A stretch of DNA of 54,659 nt, from contig DVJY01000030.1 of NCBI GenBank assembly GCA_018716485.1, positions 1 to 54,659 of the forward strand. The letters run 5' to 3'. Position 1 is the first letter of the stretch; every line of letters begins with the position of its first letter. Positions 33,719 to 43,333 of the stretch are shown here, piece after piece. The notes below the pieces were generated by a model. That model was given only the letters and a program-made list of their open reading frames with translations, ran no database searches and had not been told where the DNA came from. Both the position numbers and the translations under genes were made by a program. The DNA is from Candidatus Scybalocola faecipullorum. GTDB lineage: Bacteria; Bacillota; Clostridia; Lachnospirales; Lachnospiraceae.

Positions 33719-35668
33719 TTATTTTTCCAAAGCCTCATACACCCGGAGTATTTCGCCCACACTCCAAGCCTGTGCAAAACATCCTTTTGATGAGGCCGGA
33801 TTTTTCCCGTCGTATATTTCAGGAAGCTGGCCGATGCAGCCTTCTCTTGCCGCACTTTCCATCACTTCCAGCTGTCGTCGTACAGTATCTTTTGCCTTGC
33901 GGCTGTCATGATGTACTTTCAAATAAGCCAGATAATACGCCCCCAGCGGATATGTCCATACAGTCCCCTGATGGTAAGCCATATCTCTTTCTTCCGTCGG
34001 CCCGCCGTAAACCGGATGAAACTGAGGATCGTCCATCGCCAGTGTACGCAGGCCATAGGGCGTATACAATTTTTCAAAAATAATATCTACAATTCTGCGC
34101 TCCCATGTCTCATCAAGCATTGTAAACGGCATGGACACCGCCCATATCTGATTGCATCTGAGCTGATTTTCTGACACATCGTCGCCGTCGGTGAGCACAT
34201 CTTTAAGATACCCCCGATCTGCCATCGGATATTTCTGTACAAAAGAAGTCTTTGCCAATGCGGCCATCTGTTGGTATTCATCTTTTGGATCGCCTGTCAT
34301 ATCCGCAAAATGCGCCATCACTTTCAGGGCATTGTACCAATAGGCGTTGATCTCCACCGGCTTGCCGTGGCGGGGCGTCGGAAGGACTTCGCCCACACGG
34401 ACATCCATCCATGTCACCTGATCAAGACCGCTGCCGGCAATGATCAGCCCGTCGCTGTCCATATGTATATTAAAGCGGGTGCCTTTTTGGTAGGCATCGA
34501 TGATTTTTTTCATCACCGGCCACATCTCTTTTACAAACGCCCTGTCTCCTGAAGCTTTTTCATACAGATAAACGCAGTTGATAAACAAAAGCGCCGCGTC
34601 CGCCGTATTATACATCGGCGCATTGGTTCCCTCGGGGAAAAGATTTGGCATCAGCCCGTCTTTTTCATTGGCGGCGAAAGTTCTCAGAATGGATCTGGCA
34701 GTCTCATACTGTCCGGTTGACAGGCACACACCCGGCAGCGCGATCATCGTATCCCGACCCCAGTCTTCAAAAAACGGATACCCGGCAATGATCGTCCGGC
34801 CGCCTGTGGAAGCCCGCAGCGACACAAACTGGTCGGCGCTTTTTGCAAAAAACGAAGCCAGCGGTGATAAAAATCCAGCCTTTTCTTCCAAACAGCGCCG
34901 GTGTTCTTTCTGAGAGGCGATGATAGCCTCGGCCGCATCCGGCGCTTCTACACATGCTTTCTCGACAGCAAAAGCCAATGTCAGCCTGCCTTCACCTCCG
35001 GCTTCAACTTCCGCTGAAAATACCGCCGCCGCTGCCGCACTGCCCCATTCACGGCGCCCGTCGCAGGCATCCGCGCTGTAAAAATAGCGTTCTGTCTCAC
35101 GGCACTGCCTGACACTCCCGTCAGTTCTATAATAAAGCTTCATTCCGGCAGATTCAACCCATTCCGGCGTAATTTCAAATTTTTGTGATTTTGACATATC
35201 CGATCCTTTTTTCACAAACTGAAAAAAAGGCACAACTTCCAGACGGCAGCTGCTGCGCGACCGATTAAAGATTTTGTAAATGACCGACACTGCATTTTTC
35301 CCGTGCATCATACCCATTTCTTTAACAATTTCCACACCGGATACAGATATCGTCCATACCGGCGTATCTTCATAAACAAAACTTTGAATATATTCAAACC
35401 CTTTTTCTTCGGTGCCGTCTGCATGCTGCTGCGTCGAAAGCATATACGACTGTTTTTCCAAAACCAGTCTTTCCCGCAGTCTGTGGATCATATGATATCT
35501 GTGGTTCGGCGCCTTCACACACGCCATCAAAACCCCATGGTCATTTCTGGACGCACTGCCGGTCATCGTCAGCGATGAAAATCCGCCCAGACCGTTGGTC
35601 ATCAGAAAGCAGTTTTCCTGTGCGCGCTCCAATGTCTTAAAATCCTGTTTTCCGTAAATCCATTTCAT
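33719..35668 (-). CDS. amylo-alpha-1,6-glucosidase (glycogen debranching, GH133 type)
   Basis: 649 residues. The N-terminal bacterial debranching domain begins ENCFLMTNGLGGFSSLTMTGSASRNDHGVL. The (alpha/alpha)6 barrel carries AGYPFFEDWGRDTMIALPG, SGLDQVTWMDVRVG and YHQGTVWTYPLGAYY. It removes single alpha-1,6-glucose stubs left after phosphorylase action. It begins 16 bases after pulA. Confidence 0.93.
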   Translation of the reverse strand: MKWIYGKQDFKTLERAQENCFLMTNGLGGFSSLTMTGSASRNDHGVLMACVKAPNHRYHMIHRLRERLVLEKQSYMLSTQQHADGTEEKGFEYIQSFVYEDTPVWTISVSGVEIVKEMGMMHGKNAVSVIYKIFNRSRSSCRLEVVPFFQFVKKGSDMSKSQKFEITPEWVESAGMKLYYRTDGSVRQCRETERYFYSADACDGRREWGSAAAAAVFSAEVEAGGEGRLTLAFAVEKACVEAPDAAEAIIASQKEHRRCLEEKAGFLSPLASFFAKSADQFVSLRASTGGRTIIAGYPFFEDWGRDTMIALPGVCLSTGQYETARSILRTFAANEKDGLMPNLFPEGTNAPMYNTADAALLFINCVYLYEKASGDRAFVKEMWPVMKKIIDAYQKGTRFNIHMDSDGLIIAGSGLDQVTWMDVRVGEVLPTPRHGKPVEINAYWYNALKVMAHFADMTGDPKDEYQQMAALAKTSFVQKYPMADRGYLKDVLTDGDDVSENQLRCNQIWAVSMPFTMLDETWERRIVDIIFEKLYTPYGLRTLAMDDPQFHPVYGGPTEERDMAYHQGTVWTYPLGAYYLAYLKVHHDSRKAKDTVRRQLEVMESAAREGCIGQLPEIYDGKNPASSKGCFAQAWSVGEILRVYEALEK

Positions 35669-35684
35669 ACGTCTTTCCTTTCTG

Positions 35685-37655
35685 TTACGGCAGTTTGCCC
35701 AGTATCAGCGCTCCCTTTGGTCCCGCGGCAATTTCATCCCGGACGATATGCTGCTGTCTCCACAAAAAACTGTCCGAAGCATCAGCCAGTACTGTCCAGC
35801 GTCCCGGGGGCAGCCGTCTTAGCAGCGGTTTATCCCCTGCGTTATAAACAACATACAGTTCTGTCCACGATGCATTGCCATCTGTATCTGTATTATCCAA
35901 AAGGTAAGCCGCCCAGCGGCTCCCAGCCCATGTTTTTATAAACCTGTCCGAAGCCGTTTCACACTTATCACACAGGCCGGCGCACTGTTTGCGCAATGCG
36001 ATCAGACCGGCGTAATACCTTATTAAATCTTCATGGGCATAAGCCCTCTCCCAGTCGATACGGTTAACCTCTATCGGTGAATTGTAACTGTTTTCGATAC
36101 CGTTTTTTGTCCGTGCGAACTCTTCTCCTGACAACATAAATACCGATCCTTGACAGGTCATATAAATTGCTGCGGCAAGCCGGTTTGCCGCCGTCATTTC
36201 TGCTTCCGTACAGCCCTTCATCGACAAGACCAGCTTATCCCACAATGTCCAGTTGTCATGGGCCGAAACATAGGAAATAATCTGCGACGGCGCTTTGGCT
36301 TTCACACTTTTTGTACGACACCACGCCCGGGCACATTTTAATATGTCTTTTTCCAAATTTGGGGCGCCGCTGACAAACCCTTTCTCTGACGCTTCAAAAA
36401 CATGACCTTTAATCGTATCCCGCGTATTATCGCAAAAGATTCCGACGCCCGAAGACAGTTTGGACATATTTTTCTTTACCGCATGCAGATGTCCGCGCTC
36501 CATCGGCGACGCACCTGATGTCCACGGTTCTCCGAAAATCAATTTTTCATCCTTTCCAAAGCTGTCATCAAGGGCTTTGCGTATTTTATTCATCAGTTCT
36601 GTGTCCATCAGTCCCATTAAATCGAACCGAAAGCCGTCAATATGATATTCCTTTGCCCAATAAAGGACAGAATCTAAAATATATTTGCTGCACATCGGCC
36701 GCTCCGTGGCCACATCATTGCCGCAGGCCGAGCCGTTTGAAGGCACGCCGGAACTGTCAGTACGGTAATAATACCATGGCATCGTCTGCTGAAGCGGGCT
36801 GTCCAAAGAATATGTATGGTTATATACAACATCCATGATCACTCTGAACCCATGCCGGTGCAGTGACTGGATCATTTCTTTCATCTCCCGGATACGGACT
36901 TCTCCGTGTATGGCATCTGTGGCATAATAACCGTCCGGCACATTATAATTGACCGGATCATATCCCCAGTTAAACTGGCCGTCGTCCCCGGTTTCATCAA
37001 CGGAACCGAAATCATATACCGGCATCAGCTGCACATAAGTAACGCCCAGCTGTTTCAGATAATCCAATCCCGTCGACCATGCGCCTTTTGCATTTAATGT
37101 CGTATGTTCACATGTAAACGCTTTATATTTTCCTCTGAATGCTTCATCAAAGCCGCCGGAAGCCGCCCAAGAAAATTCCTTGACATGAAGTTCATAAATA
37201 ATATTTTCCGCCGGCTTTTTGGGCGCCCGGTCTGTCTCCCATCCGTCCGGATCTGTCCTTTGCAGATCGACGGCCATACTCCTTGTTCCGTTGACCGAAC
37301 AGGCCTTTGCATAAGGATCCGCACAGATGACATGGCGGCCGTCGATAACAAGGTCGTAATTATAATAAACGCCATGCATATCTTCCGAGGACTGCCATAC
37401 CCATGTGCCTGCCCGGCCCTCTTTCATATCTACTGCCGAGTAAGGTTCTTTCTCCTGTCCGTCATGAAACAAAAGAAGCCTTGCAGACTCGGCTGCAGGG
37501 CTCCACACTGTAAAGGAAAAGCCATGCCGGGTCCTTACGGCGCCCAGATCACTGCCTTCATACATATAATCTTTCTCAAATTCAGGGCTCAGATATATTT
37601 GTTTTAATCGTCGGATTGTCTCATATTCATTTGCGTACTTCTCAGAAATTTGCAT
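35685..37655 (-). CDS. pulA: type I pullulanase (cytoplasmic)
   Basis: 656 residues from ATG 37655; three codons upstream another ATG is possible. The N-terminal CBM48 domain (GFSFTVWSPAAESARLLLF) precedes the GH13_14 barrel with the pullulanase signature FNWGYDPVNYNVP, nucleophile Asp in GFRFDLMGL, Glu in FGEPW and Asp in SAHDNWTLWDK. It cleaves alpha-1,6 branches. No signal peptide, so it acts on imported maltodextrins or stored glycogen. Confidence 0.95.
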   Translation of the reverse strand: MQISEKYANEYETIRRLKQIYLSPEFEKDYMYEGSDLGAVRTRHGFSFTVWSPAAESARLLLFHDGQEKEPYSAVDMKEGRAGTWVWQSSEDMHGVYYNYDLVIDGRHVICADPYAKACSVNGTRSMAVDLQRTDPDGWETDRAPKKPAENIIYELHVKEFSWAASGGFDEAFRGKYKAFTCEHTTLNAKGAWSTGLDYLKQLGVTYVQLMPVYDFGSVDETGDDGQFNWGYDPVNYNVPDGYYATDAIHGEVRIREMKEMIQSLHRHGFRVIMDVVYNHTYSLDSPLQQTMPWYYYRTDSSGVPSNGSACGNDVATERPMCSKYILDSVLYWAKEYHIDGFRFDLMGLMDTELMNKIRKALDDSFGKDEKLIFGEPWTSGASPMERGHLHAVKKNMSKLSSGVGIFCDNTRDTIKGHVFEASEKGFVSGAPNLEKDILKCARAWCRTKSVKAKAPSQIISYVSAHDNWTLWDKLVLSMKGCTEAEMTAANRLAAAIYMTCQGSVFMLSGEEFARTKNGIENSYNSPIEVNRIDWERAYAHEDLIRYYAGLIALRKQCAGLCDKCETASDRFIKTWAGSRWAAYLLDNTDTDGNASWTELYVVYNAGDKPLLRRLPPGRWTVLADASDSFLWRQQHIVRDEIAAGPKGALILGKLP

Positions 37656-37725
37656 AAGCCTCATTCTCCATGATGGTTATGCGGAGCGTCTTCAAAATCG
37701 ACACCCCGCTTTTATATTTGTCAGA

Positions 37726-38598
37726 TCAGCCTTTAACAGCGCCGCCCACGCCATTGACATAGAATCTCTGCATATACAGGAACAATATGGCAATCGGTAT
37801 GGAAATCAGAACCGCGCCTGCGGCAAAGCTTGTATACCAGCTGTCGATATACTCTTTTTCAAGCATACGCCATAATCCGATAGCAATCGTATACTGGTCT
37901 GAATTTGCCCGGCAGATAACTCTTGCAAAGATAAAATCCAGCCACGGGGACATAAATGCTGTAAGCACTGTATAAATAATAATCGGTTTACTCAGCGGCA
38001 GTGTAATCTTTTTGAAAATCTGCCAGTGTGTGCAGCCGTCAATAAGCGCCGCCTCATCAATCGCCATAGGAATTGTATCAAAGAAACCTTTGGCAATTTG
38101 GAAGCCGAGGCCCGCACCGCCGGAGTAACACAAAATCAATGCCAGCTTGATCAGATTGCCTTCTGTCATACCAAGCGCCTTGAAAATAAAATACACAGCG
38201 ATCATTGACATGAAACCCGGGAACAGACCGAGAATCATCGCCATATTCATATATGGTTTGCGCATTTTAAATTTCAGACGTGACAGACAGTAGGACACGG
38301 CCAGCACATAAAAACTGGAAAGGATACATGAACAGATGGCAATAAATAATGTATTTGCAAACATCTGCGGGAAATTCAAAATTGTTGTATCTGTAAACAG
38401 TCTCGTATAATTATCTAATGTAAATGACTGCGGCAGGAAAGTCGACACATATGAACCTTTCTCGGCGCGGAAGCTTGTCAGGATTACCCATAAAATCGGA
38501 AATACCCATATAAAGGCCAGAACCGCAAGCACTACATGAACAGCCGTATTATTAATCAAACGTTTTCTTCTTGCTGAACGCAGTTTGGCAGTTTTCAT
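37726..38598 (-). CDS. malG: maltodextrin ABC transporter permease MalG
   Basis: 290 residues, six predicted membrane helices. The EAA loop is AIDEAALIDGCTHWQIFKKITLPLSKP, which docks the ATPase. The end is GVGGAVKG, as in the MalG family. It follows malF by two bases. No ATPase gene is in the operon, so a shared MsmX/MalK-type ATPase encoded elsewhere is likely. Confidence 0.95.
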   Translation of the reverse strand: MKTAKLRSARRKRLINNTAVHVVLAVLAFIWVFPILWVILTSFRAEKGSYVSTFLPQSFTLDNYTRLFTDTTILNFPQMFANTLFIAICSCILSSFYVLAVSYCLSRLKFKMRKPYMNMAMILGLFPGFMSMIAVYFIFKALGMTEGNLIKLALILCYSGGAGLGFQIAKGFFDTIPMAIDEAALIDGCTHWQIFKKITLPLSKPIIIYTVLTAFMSPWLDFIFARVICRANSDQYTIAIGLWRMLEKEYIDSWYTSFAAGAVLISIPIAILFLYMQRFYVNGVGGAVKG

Positions 38599-38600
38599 GA

Positions 38601-39980
38601 TTAAAATCCTCCTTCTTCCTTATATGATTTACTGTTATGGTAAACAAGGAGTGAGCCGATGGCCAGTATGACAAATGTCAGAATACCGATAACCGCGCCG
38701 ATATTGTAGTACTGCCTGTCGACTGTCAGCTTGTACAGCCATGTGACAAGTAAGTCTGTATTTCCGGCCGTAGACGACAGATTGGTGACCGGATCTCCGC
38801 CGGAAAGCAGGTAAATAATATTAAAGTTATTGACATTACCTGTAAATGTGGCAATTAAATAAGGTGTTGTGACGTAGAACATATACGGCAGTGTAATTTT
38901 AAAGAAAATCTGAACCGCATTGGCGCCGTCTACGCGGGCCGCCTCATATATTTCTTCAGGAATATTCTGGAGCACGCCGGTTAACTGCAGCAGCGTATAC
39001 GGCACACCGACCCAGATATTAACAACAATAACTGTCACCCTCGCCCAAACCGTATCTGTAAAGAACGGAAGGCTGGCATCCTGAGCGATAATACCCAGAT
39101 TTCTTAAAAGCACATTGATCGCGCCGTCCGGCTGAAGCATCGTTCTCATAATCAGAAGGGATACGAACATCGGTACTGCACATGAAAGAACGAAGCAAAA
39201 TCTCCAAAAGCCTTTAAGCTTTGTATCTTTACGGTTGATCATAATCGCAATGATCATACCAAAGAAATAGTTTGTGAATGTTGCAAAGAATGCCCAGACA
39301 ATCGTCCAGATCAGGACATTCCAGAATGTACTTCCCAAAATACTGCTGGAATCAAACAGGGCCTTAAAGTTGTCCAGTCCGACCCAGTCAAAAAGCATTA
39401 AATGATTATCAATCTTACTGTAATTGGTAAACGCCATACAGATCATGAAGATCAGCGGCAGCACTGTCAGCCCGAAAATAAATACGAGCGGCGGCGTCAT
39501 CAGCAGCTTCTGCAGATTTTGATGTAGCAATGATTTTAAATCTTCAATAAACGTATTTATATGACGTCCCTCTCTCTGGAGGCACTCTGCTTTGTATGCG
39601 CTCTTTAAAGAACCTCTCCAGACAAGGAACATCAATACAGTCAATAAAACTGTGGCAACACCGTAAAGCAGAATCAATATTGACTGATCACCTTTTGTAT
39701 ATACATAGACCTGGTTGACCTCATCCCACACTTCCTGCTGCGGCTGAGAACCGAGAGACGGAAGCATTGCAATACAGCCTGCGCCGACAGTAATCATAAA
39801 AACTATATAAAAAACTTCAGCGGCCAAATATAAAAGGCCTTTGCCGAACTGTTTATGTACCATACTTCCAAAGCCCATCAGCACCATCGTAAGTCTTGTC
39901 TCAATACTTCCTTTTTTTATCGCGTTCATACATGTATACGGCGTTGCAAATTCTTTTGAAAATAAGCTGAATTTTCTCAT
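38601..39980 (-). CDS. malF: maltodextrin ABC transporter permease MalF
   Basis: 459 residues. Two membrane helices and a short periplasm-side loop at the N-terminus precede the six-helix permease core. The EAA loop is IPEEIYEAARVDGANAVQIFFKITLP. Pairs with MalG. It starts 16 bases after malE. Confidence 0.95.
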   Translation of the reverse strand: MRKFSLFSKEFATPYTCMNAIKKGSIETRLTMVLMGFGSMVHKQFGKGLLYLAAEVFYIVFMITVGAGCIAMLPSLGSQPQQEVWDEVNQVYVYTKGDQSILILLYGVATVLLTVLMFLVWRGSLKSAYKAECLQREGRHINTFIEDLKSLLHQNLQKLLMTPPLVFIFGLTVLPLIFMICMAFTNYSKIDNHLMLFDWVGLDNFKALFDSSSILGSTFWNVLIWTIVWAFFATFTNYFFGMIIAIMINRKDTKLKGFWRFCFVLSCAVPMFVSLLIMRTMLQPDGAINVLLRNLGIIAQDASLPFFTDTVWARVTVIVVNIWVGVPYTLLQLTGVLQNIPEEIYEAARVDGANAVQIFFKITLPYMFYVTTPYLIATFTGNVNNFNIIYLLSGGDPVTNLSSTAGNTDLLVTWLYKLTVDRQYYNIGAVIGILTFVILAIGSLLVYHNSKSYKEEGGF

Positions 39981-39996
39981 TATCCCTCACCTCGAC

Positions 39997-41243
39997 TTAA
40001 ATGCCATCACTGTTCATGGCTTCATTCATTGCCTCTGTCTGTTCCTTTGCATTATCATGAGTAACGCTGCCATTTCTGATGCCCTTGCCCATATTTTCCA
40101 CAGGGGTCCAGCAGTTGCTCATCGCAGAGACAAACGGCTGAAGGATCGATGTGTCGTCAAACGTTGTATTTTGCGCCATAACGAGTGCATCTGAAGAGAT
40201 ATCTTCATCCTGAAGCAGCTCGGTATTGCACGGGATGACACTTCTGAGTTCATAGTGAAGGCGCTGAGCCTGCGCAGAACCGAGATAGATTGCAAGCTGT
40301 ACCGCCGGCACCATATCTTCGCAGTACGGATTAACGCCGATTGCCTTGGAACCGGATAATGCCATCATCTGTTTCTCTTCGCCGTTTAACGTATAGGTCG
40401 GCAGCGCCGCAACACCCATATCGTCGCCGAGCGCCTCTTTCACTGCATTGGCATCCCATGAACCTGAGAACATGGCATTGATGCTGCCGTCACGCAGGCC
40501 GGCGATACCTGATCCATCTGCGTCAACGACAAAATTTGGATTATTCAAAAGATCGATCAGATAATTTGTGACTTCCATTGCATTTTCTCCGCCAAAGTCA
40601 ACGCCTGCGGATTCATCAGTACCGTCACCGAAATATGTACATCCGTTGCCCACATAAAATGCCGGAAGATACCATGAGTTTGTAAACGGGAACGAAACAA
40701 CGCCTTTTTCAAGCATCGTATCCAGATTCTTTACATCCTCCTCTGTAAAGACCGACTTATCATAGTACATGAACCAAGTGTTTGTTGTAAATGGCACACC
40801 GTAAAGTTCCCCGTCCATAGTCAGTGAATCCAGTACGATCTGAGAGTTGGTCGATTCAATTTCCTCCCTGTACGTGCCTCCGAACTTAGCCAATGCATTG
40901 GCATCCGTCATTGTTGTCAGTGTATCATTGGCAAACATAAAGACATCCGCACTTGCTTCAGGGTCCTGCGCTACCTGACTTGCCGCTGATGCCTCGTCTG
41001 CAACACCATAGACAAATGTAATGTCCCATTCCGGATGTTGTGCAGCAAACGCTTCACATGATGTCTGGAGCCACTCTCCACTGTCCTTGGACTGGTCTTC
41101 TGAAGGAGACCATACCATCAGGCGGACTTTCTCTTTACTGCCGTTTCCCGTTCCGCTGACATCCGCCCACAGCCTCCAAGTCCGGTGACCAAAAGAGTCC
41201 CCGACATCACTGCTGCGATTACCGCTGCTGATTTTCTTTTCAT
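39997..41243 (-). CDS. malE: maltodextrin-binding lipoprotein MalE, frameshifted after the lipobox
   Basis: ATG 41243 (AAAGGAG upstream) starts a lipoprotein signal MKRKSAAVIAAVMSGTLLVT then GLGGC, with lipobox cysteine 25. In that frame the protein stops after 41 codons. The solute-binding domain (KVRLMVWSPSEDQSKDSGEW onward, to EAMNSDGI) lies in another frame that joins after TGTGGG; one base missing in a G run at 41166-41168 explains it. The mature part is otherwise an intact extracellular maltodextrin-binding protein of family 1. As read, translation would be broken. Sequencing error, phase variation or real mutation are possible. Confidence 0.85.
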
Positions 41244-41258
41244 TATTTTCTCCTTTCC

Positions 41259-41286
41259 CGAAATCTTTTTGTTTCGTTTTGTTTCG
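41259..41286. promoter_or_regulatory. operator-like repeats downstream of the malE promoter
   Basis: Half-sites CGAAA (41259-41263), GTTTCG (41271-41276) and GTTTCG (41281-41286), the last two in direct repeat ten bases apart. They match the arms of the palindrome at 41441-41460 and lie between promoter and start codon, so a LacI-type repressor could bind here. Confidence 0.6.
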
Positions 41287-41296
41287 TTGTGATTTA

Positions 41297-41325
41297 ATCA
41301 TAGTCCTCCCGCTCAATAAAGTCAA
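41297..41325 (-). promoter_or_regulatory. malE operon promoter
   Basis: Minus-strand TTGACT (41325-41320), 17-bp spacer, TATGAT (41302-41297), about 55 bases upstream of the malE ATG. Confidence 0.75.
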
Positions 41326-41440
41326 GAGTTTTTCGGCAATCAATTAGGCACTTATGATAAGTTTATGGATTATAGCCAATTTTTACTTTGGTATTTTGTA
41401 CACTTTTCCATAGTGTTTGTGAAATTCATCTCAAAAACAT

Positions 41441-41460
41441 TACGAAACTTTTGTTTCGTA
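41441..41460. promoter_or_regulatory. LacI-family operator (TACGAAAC-N4-GTTTCGTA)
   Basis: Two perfect 8-bp arms around TTTT, 15 bases upstream of the regulator's -35 box. A weaker related site, CGAAACTTTTCG, lies at 41525-41536 in the leader of the regulator gene. Confidence 0.7.
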
Positions 41461-41474
41461 TTTTCATAAAACCA

Positions 41475-41503
41475 TTGATTTCGTATCACATTTACGTTAT
41501 AAT
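41475..41503 (+). promoter_or_regulatory. promoter of the LacI-type regulator gene
   Basis: TTGATT (41475-41480), 17-bp spacer, TATAAT (41498-41503). Operator-like sites lie on both sides, which fits autoregulation. Confidence 0.78.
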
Positions 41504-41555
41504 AAACTTAATTTCAATTTTGCACGAAACTTTTCGAAGACAGGAGGGATTATCC

Positions 41556-42557
41556 ATGGTGACACTTCAGGACATTGCAGACAAAGTCGGCGTTTCCAAA
41601 GGCACTGTGTCCAAAGCGCTCAACGGCGCGCCGGATGTCAGTGAAGCGATGCAGAAGTCAGTTTTAGAAACAGCCATTGCCATGGGCTACACTAAAGTAC
41701 GCCGTATGAAAACGCCGACCAAAAAACTTTGTATGCTTATAGAAAATATGGAATATGAAAAAATACACCATTTCGGATACGATTTTATCGTCGGTTTTAA
41801 GCAGCTGGCTGAACCTGCCGGATTTTTAGTCGACGTACTTCCGATCGACGATAAACTTCAAAAATCGATACCTTATGATGTATTTATGCTTCAGAATAAT
41901 TATGCCGGTGCATTTATCCTCGGACTCACATTAAACGATCCTTGGATGAAAGATTTTAAAACATGCAAAACACCGACAGTACTCTACGACAATTATGTAA
42001 AAGCCAATCCTTACGTTTCAAGCATCGGTATTGACAATACCGAAGGCATGGAACTGGCGGTGTCCCATTTAAAATCACTGGGCCACAAAAACATCGGCTA
42101 CTTAAGCAGCGCCCTCGGTTCCTATATTATGCAGGTTCGTTTTCAGGCATTTCTCAGCGCCATGCGCAGCAATGGTCTGAAAGTCGGCAACGCTCATACC
42201 GGCGTTTCCTATTATATATCGGAATGTCTGCAAAAACACCTGCCCCGTTTCTTAAATTCCGGCATTACAGCAGTCATCTGCAGCCACGACCAGATTGCCA
42301 TCGCCGCTATGATGGAGTGCCGGCAGTTAGGGTACAGCATCCCCGACGACATCAGCTTCATCGGCTTTGACGACCTACCTGTCAGCGCCTACGCCCAGCC
42401 GCCGCTGACTTCTGTGCGTCAGGACCGCATCGAACTTGGCAAGTGCGGCTTCTCTGCCCTCTCAAGTATCTTCGATCAGGTCGCCATCGGCACCATCCTG
42501 CTGCATGCACGGCTGATCATACGTGAATCGACCGGTCTTAACACAAAGGGGCTCTGA
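41556..42557 (+). CDS. malR: LacI family maltose-type regulator
   Basis: 333 residues from ATG 41556 (AGGAGGG upstream); the frame extends 56 codons further but crosses the promoter. The N-terminal LacI helix-turn-helix is MVTLQDIADKVGVSKGTVSK with hinge ALNGAPDVSEAMQKSVLETA. The effector domain is the periplasmic-binding-protein fold (SSIGIDNTEGMELAVSHLKSLGHKNIGYL, then IAIAAMMECRQLGYSIPDDISFIGFDD). It is divergent from the mal operon. The gene name is inferred from position. Confidence 0.9.
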   Translation: MVTLQDIADKVGVSKGTVSKALNGAPDVSEAMQKSVLETAIAMGYTKVRRMKTPTKKLCMLIENMEYEKIHHFGYDFIVGFKQLAEPAGFLVDVLPIDDKLQKSIPYDVFMLQNNYAGAFILGLTLNDPWMKDFKTCKTPTVLYDNYVKANPYVSSIGIDNTEGMELAVSHLKSLGHKNIGYLSSALGSYIMQVRFQAFLSAMRSNGLKVGNAHTGVSYYISECLQKHLPRFLNSGITAVICSHDQIAIAAMMECRQLGYSIPDDISFIGFDDLPVSAYAQPPLTSVRQDRIELGKCGFSALSSIFDQVAIGTILLHARLIIRESTGLNTKGL

Positions 42558-42620
42558 TGAATCCGACATCAGAGCCTCTTTCTATTCATGAGATTTTGTC
42601 TACTGATCTTCTGCCTCCGG

Positions 42621-43322
42621 TCATTTTACATATACGCATTCGCCCGTGTCAAAACAGTACGCCCCAAGTGTCTGCCCGTAAACGCAGCCGCAGTCGATGG
42701 CAATGTGACGGTTATTCTGATAAATCTTCCCTGCGTATGCCGGGTCAATGAGCATTGTCGGCGTATGACCGGTGACAAGCACATAGTCCGTACTGTACAC
42801 ACGGGCATAATCCGCTCTTGTAAAAATAAGTTCCGCCGGACCAAACGCTTCCAGCGGCCAGTCTTTAGCTTCACCGGCGATGTCCGCATGGACAAGCCGG
42901 TAATTTTCACCGTTCACCGTCAGTTCGGCATACAATTCAAACTCTTCCAGATAGTCCATGATCAATGTCCTGTCGTCAGCTGAGAGTTTTTTAAACTGAG
43001 CCAGCGTGGTCTGCCCGCCGTCGCCGATCCAATAATGATATTCTGTCATAAAATCACTGCTGATCACTTTATCATAATTATCCTCTGTAATTTCCGTCAT
43101 CAGTTTCTTTAAAACAGACATCGCCATATATTCGTGATTGCCTATGAGTGGGATCACGTTGAAGCGCTGCGCCATATCCATCAGCACTTTGATGGGTTCC
43201 GGCCCGCGGTCGATCACATCGCCGAGCACATAAAGCAAATCCTTATCCGAAAAGTGTATTTTATCCAAAAGCTTTTGATATAATTTATAACATCCATGAA
43301 TATCACTGACAGCATAAATCAT
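42621..43322 (-). CDS. PPP-family metallophosphoesterase
   Basis: 233 residues from ATG 43322 (AAGGAGA upstream). Motifs of the Ser/Thr phosphatase and ApaH-like fold: SDIHGCY, LGDVIDRGP, IGNHEYM, and GHTP near the end. It could act as a protein phosphatase or on nucleotide phosphates. The open frame continues into the upstream FNT gene but that part is out of family. It lies 11 bases after the FNT gene. Confidence 0.88.
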   Translation of the reverse strand: MIYAVSDIHGCYKLYQKLLDKIHFSDKDLLYVLGDVIDRGPEPIKVLMDMAQRFNVIPLIGNHEYMAMSVLKKLMTEITEDNYDKVISSDFMTEYHYWIGDGGQTTLAQFKKLSADDRTLIMDYLEEFELYAELTVNGENYRLVHADIAGEAKDWPLEAFGPAELIFTRADYARVYSTDYVLVTGHTPTMLIDPAYAGKIYQNNRHIAIDCGCVYGQTLGAYCFDTGECVYVK

Positions 43323-43333
43323 TGAAAATCTCC

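Noticed and set aside
41388-41555. 56-codon N-terminal extension of the LacI-type regulator
   Set aside because: It crosses the promoter and operator; the family starts at MVTLQDIADKVG, with AGGAGGG before ATG 41556.
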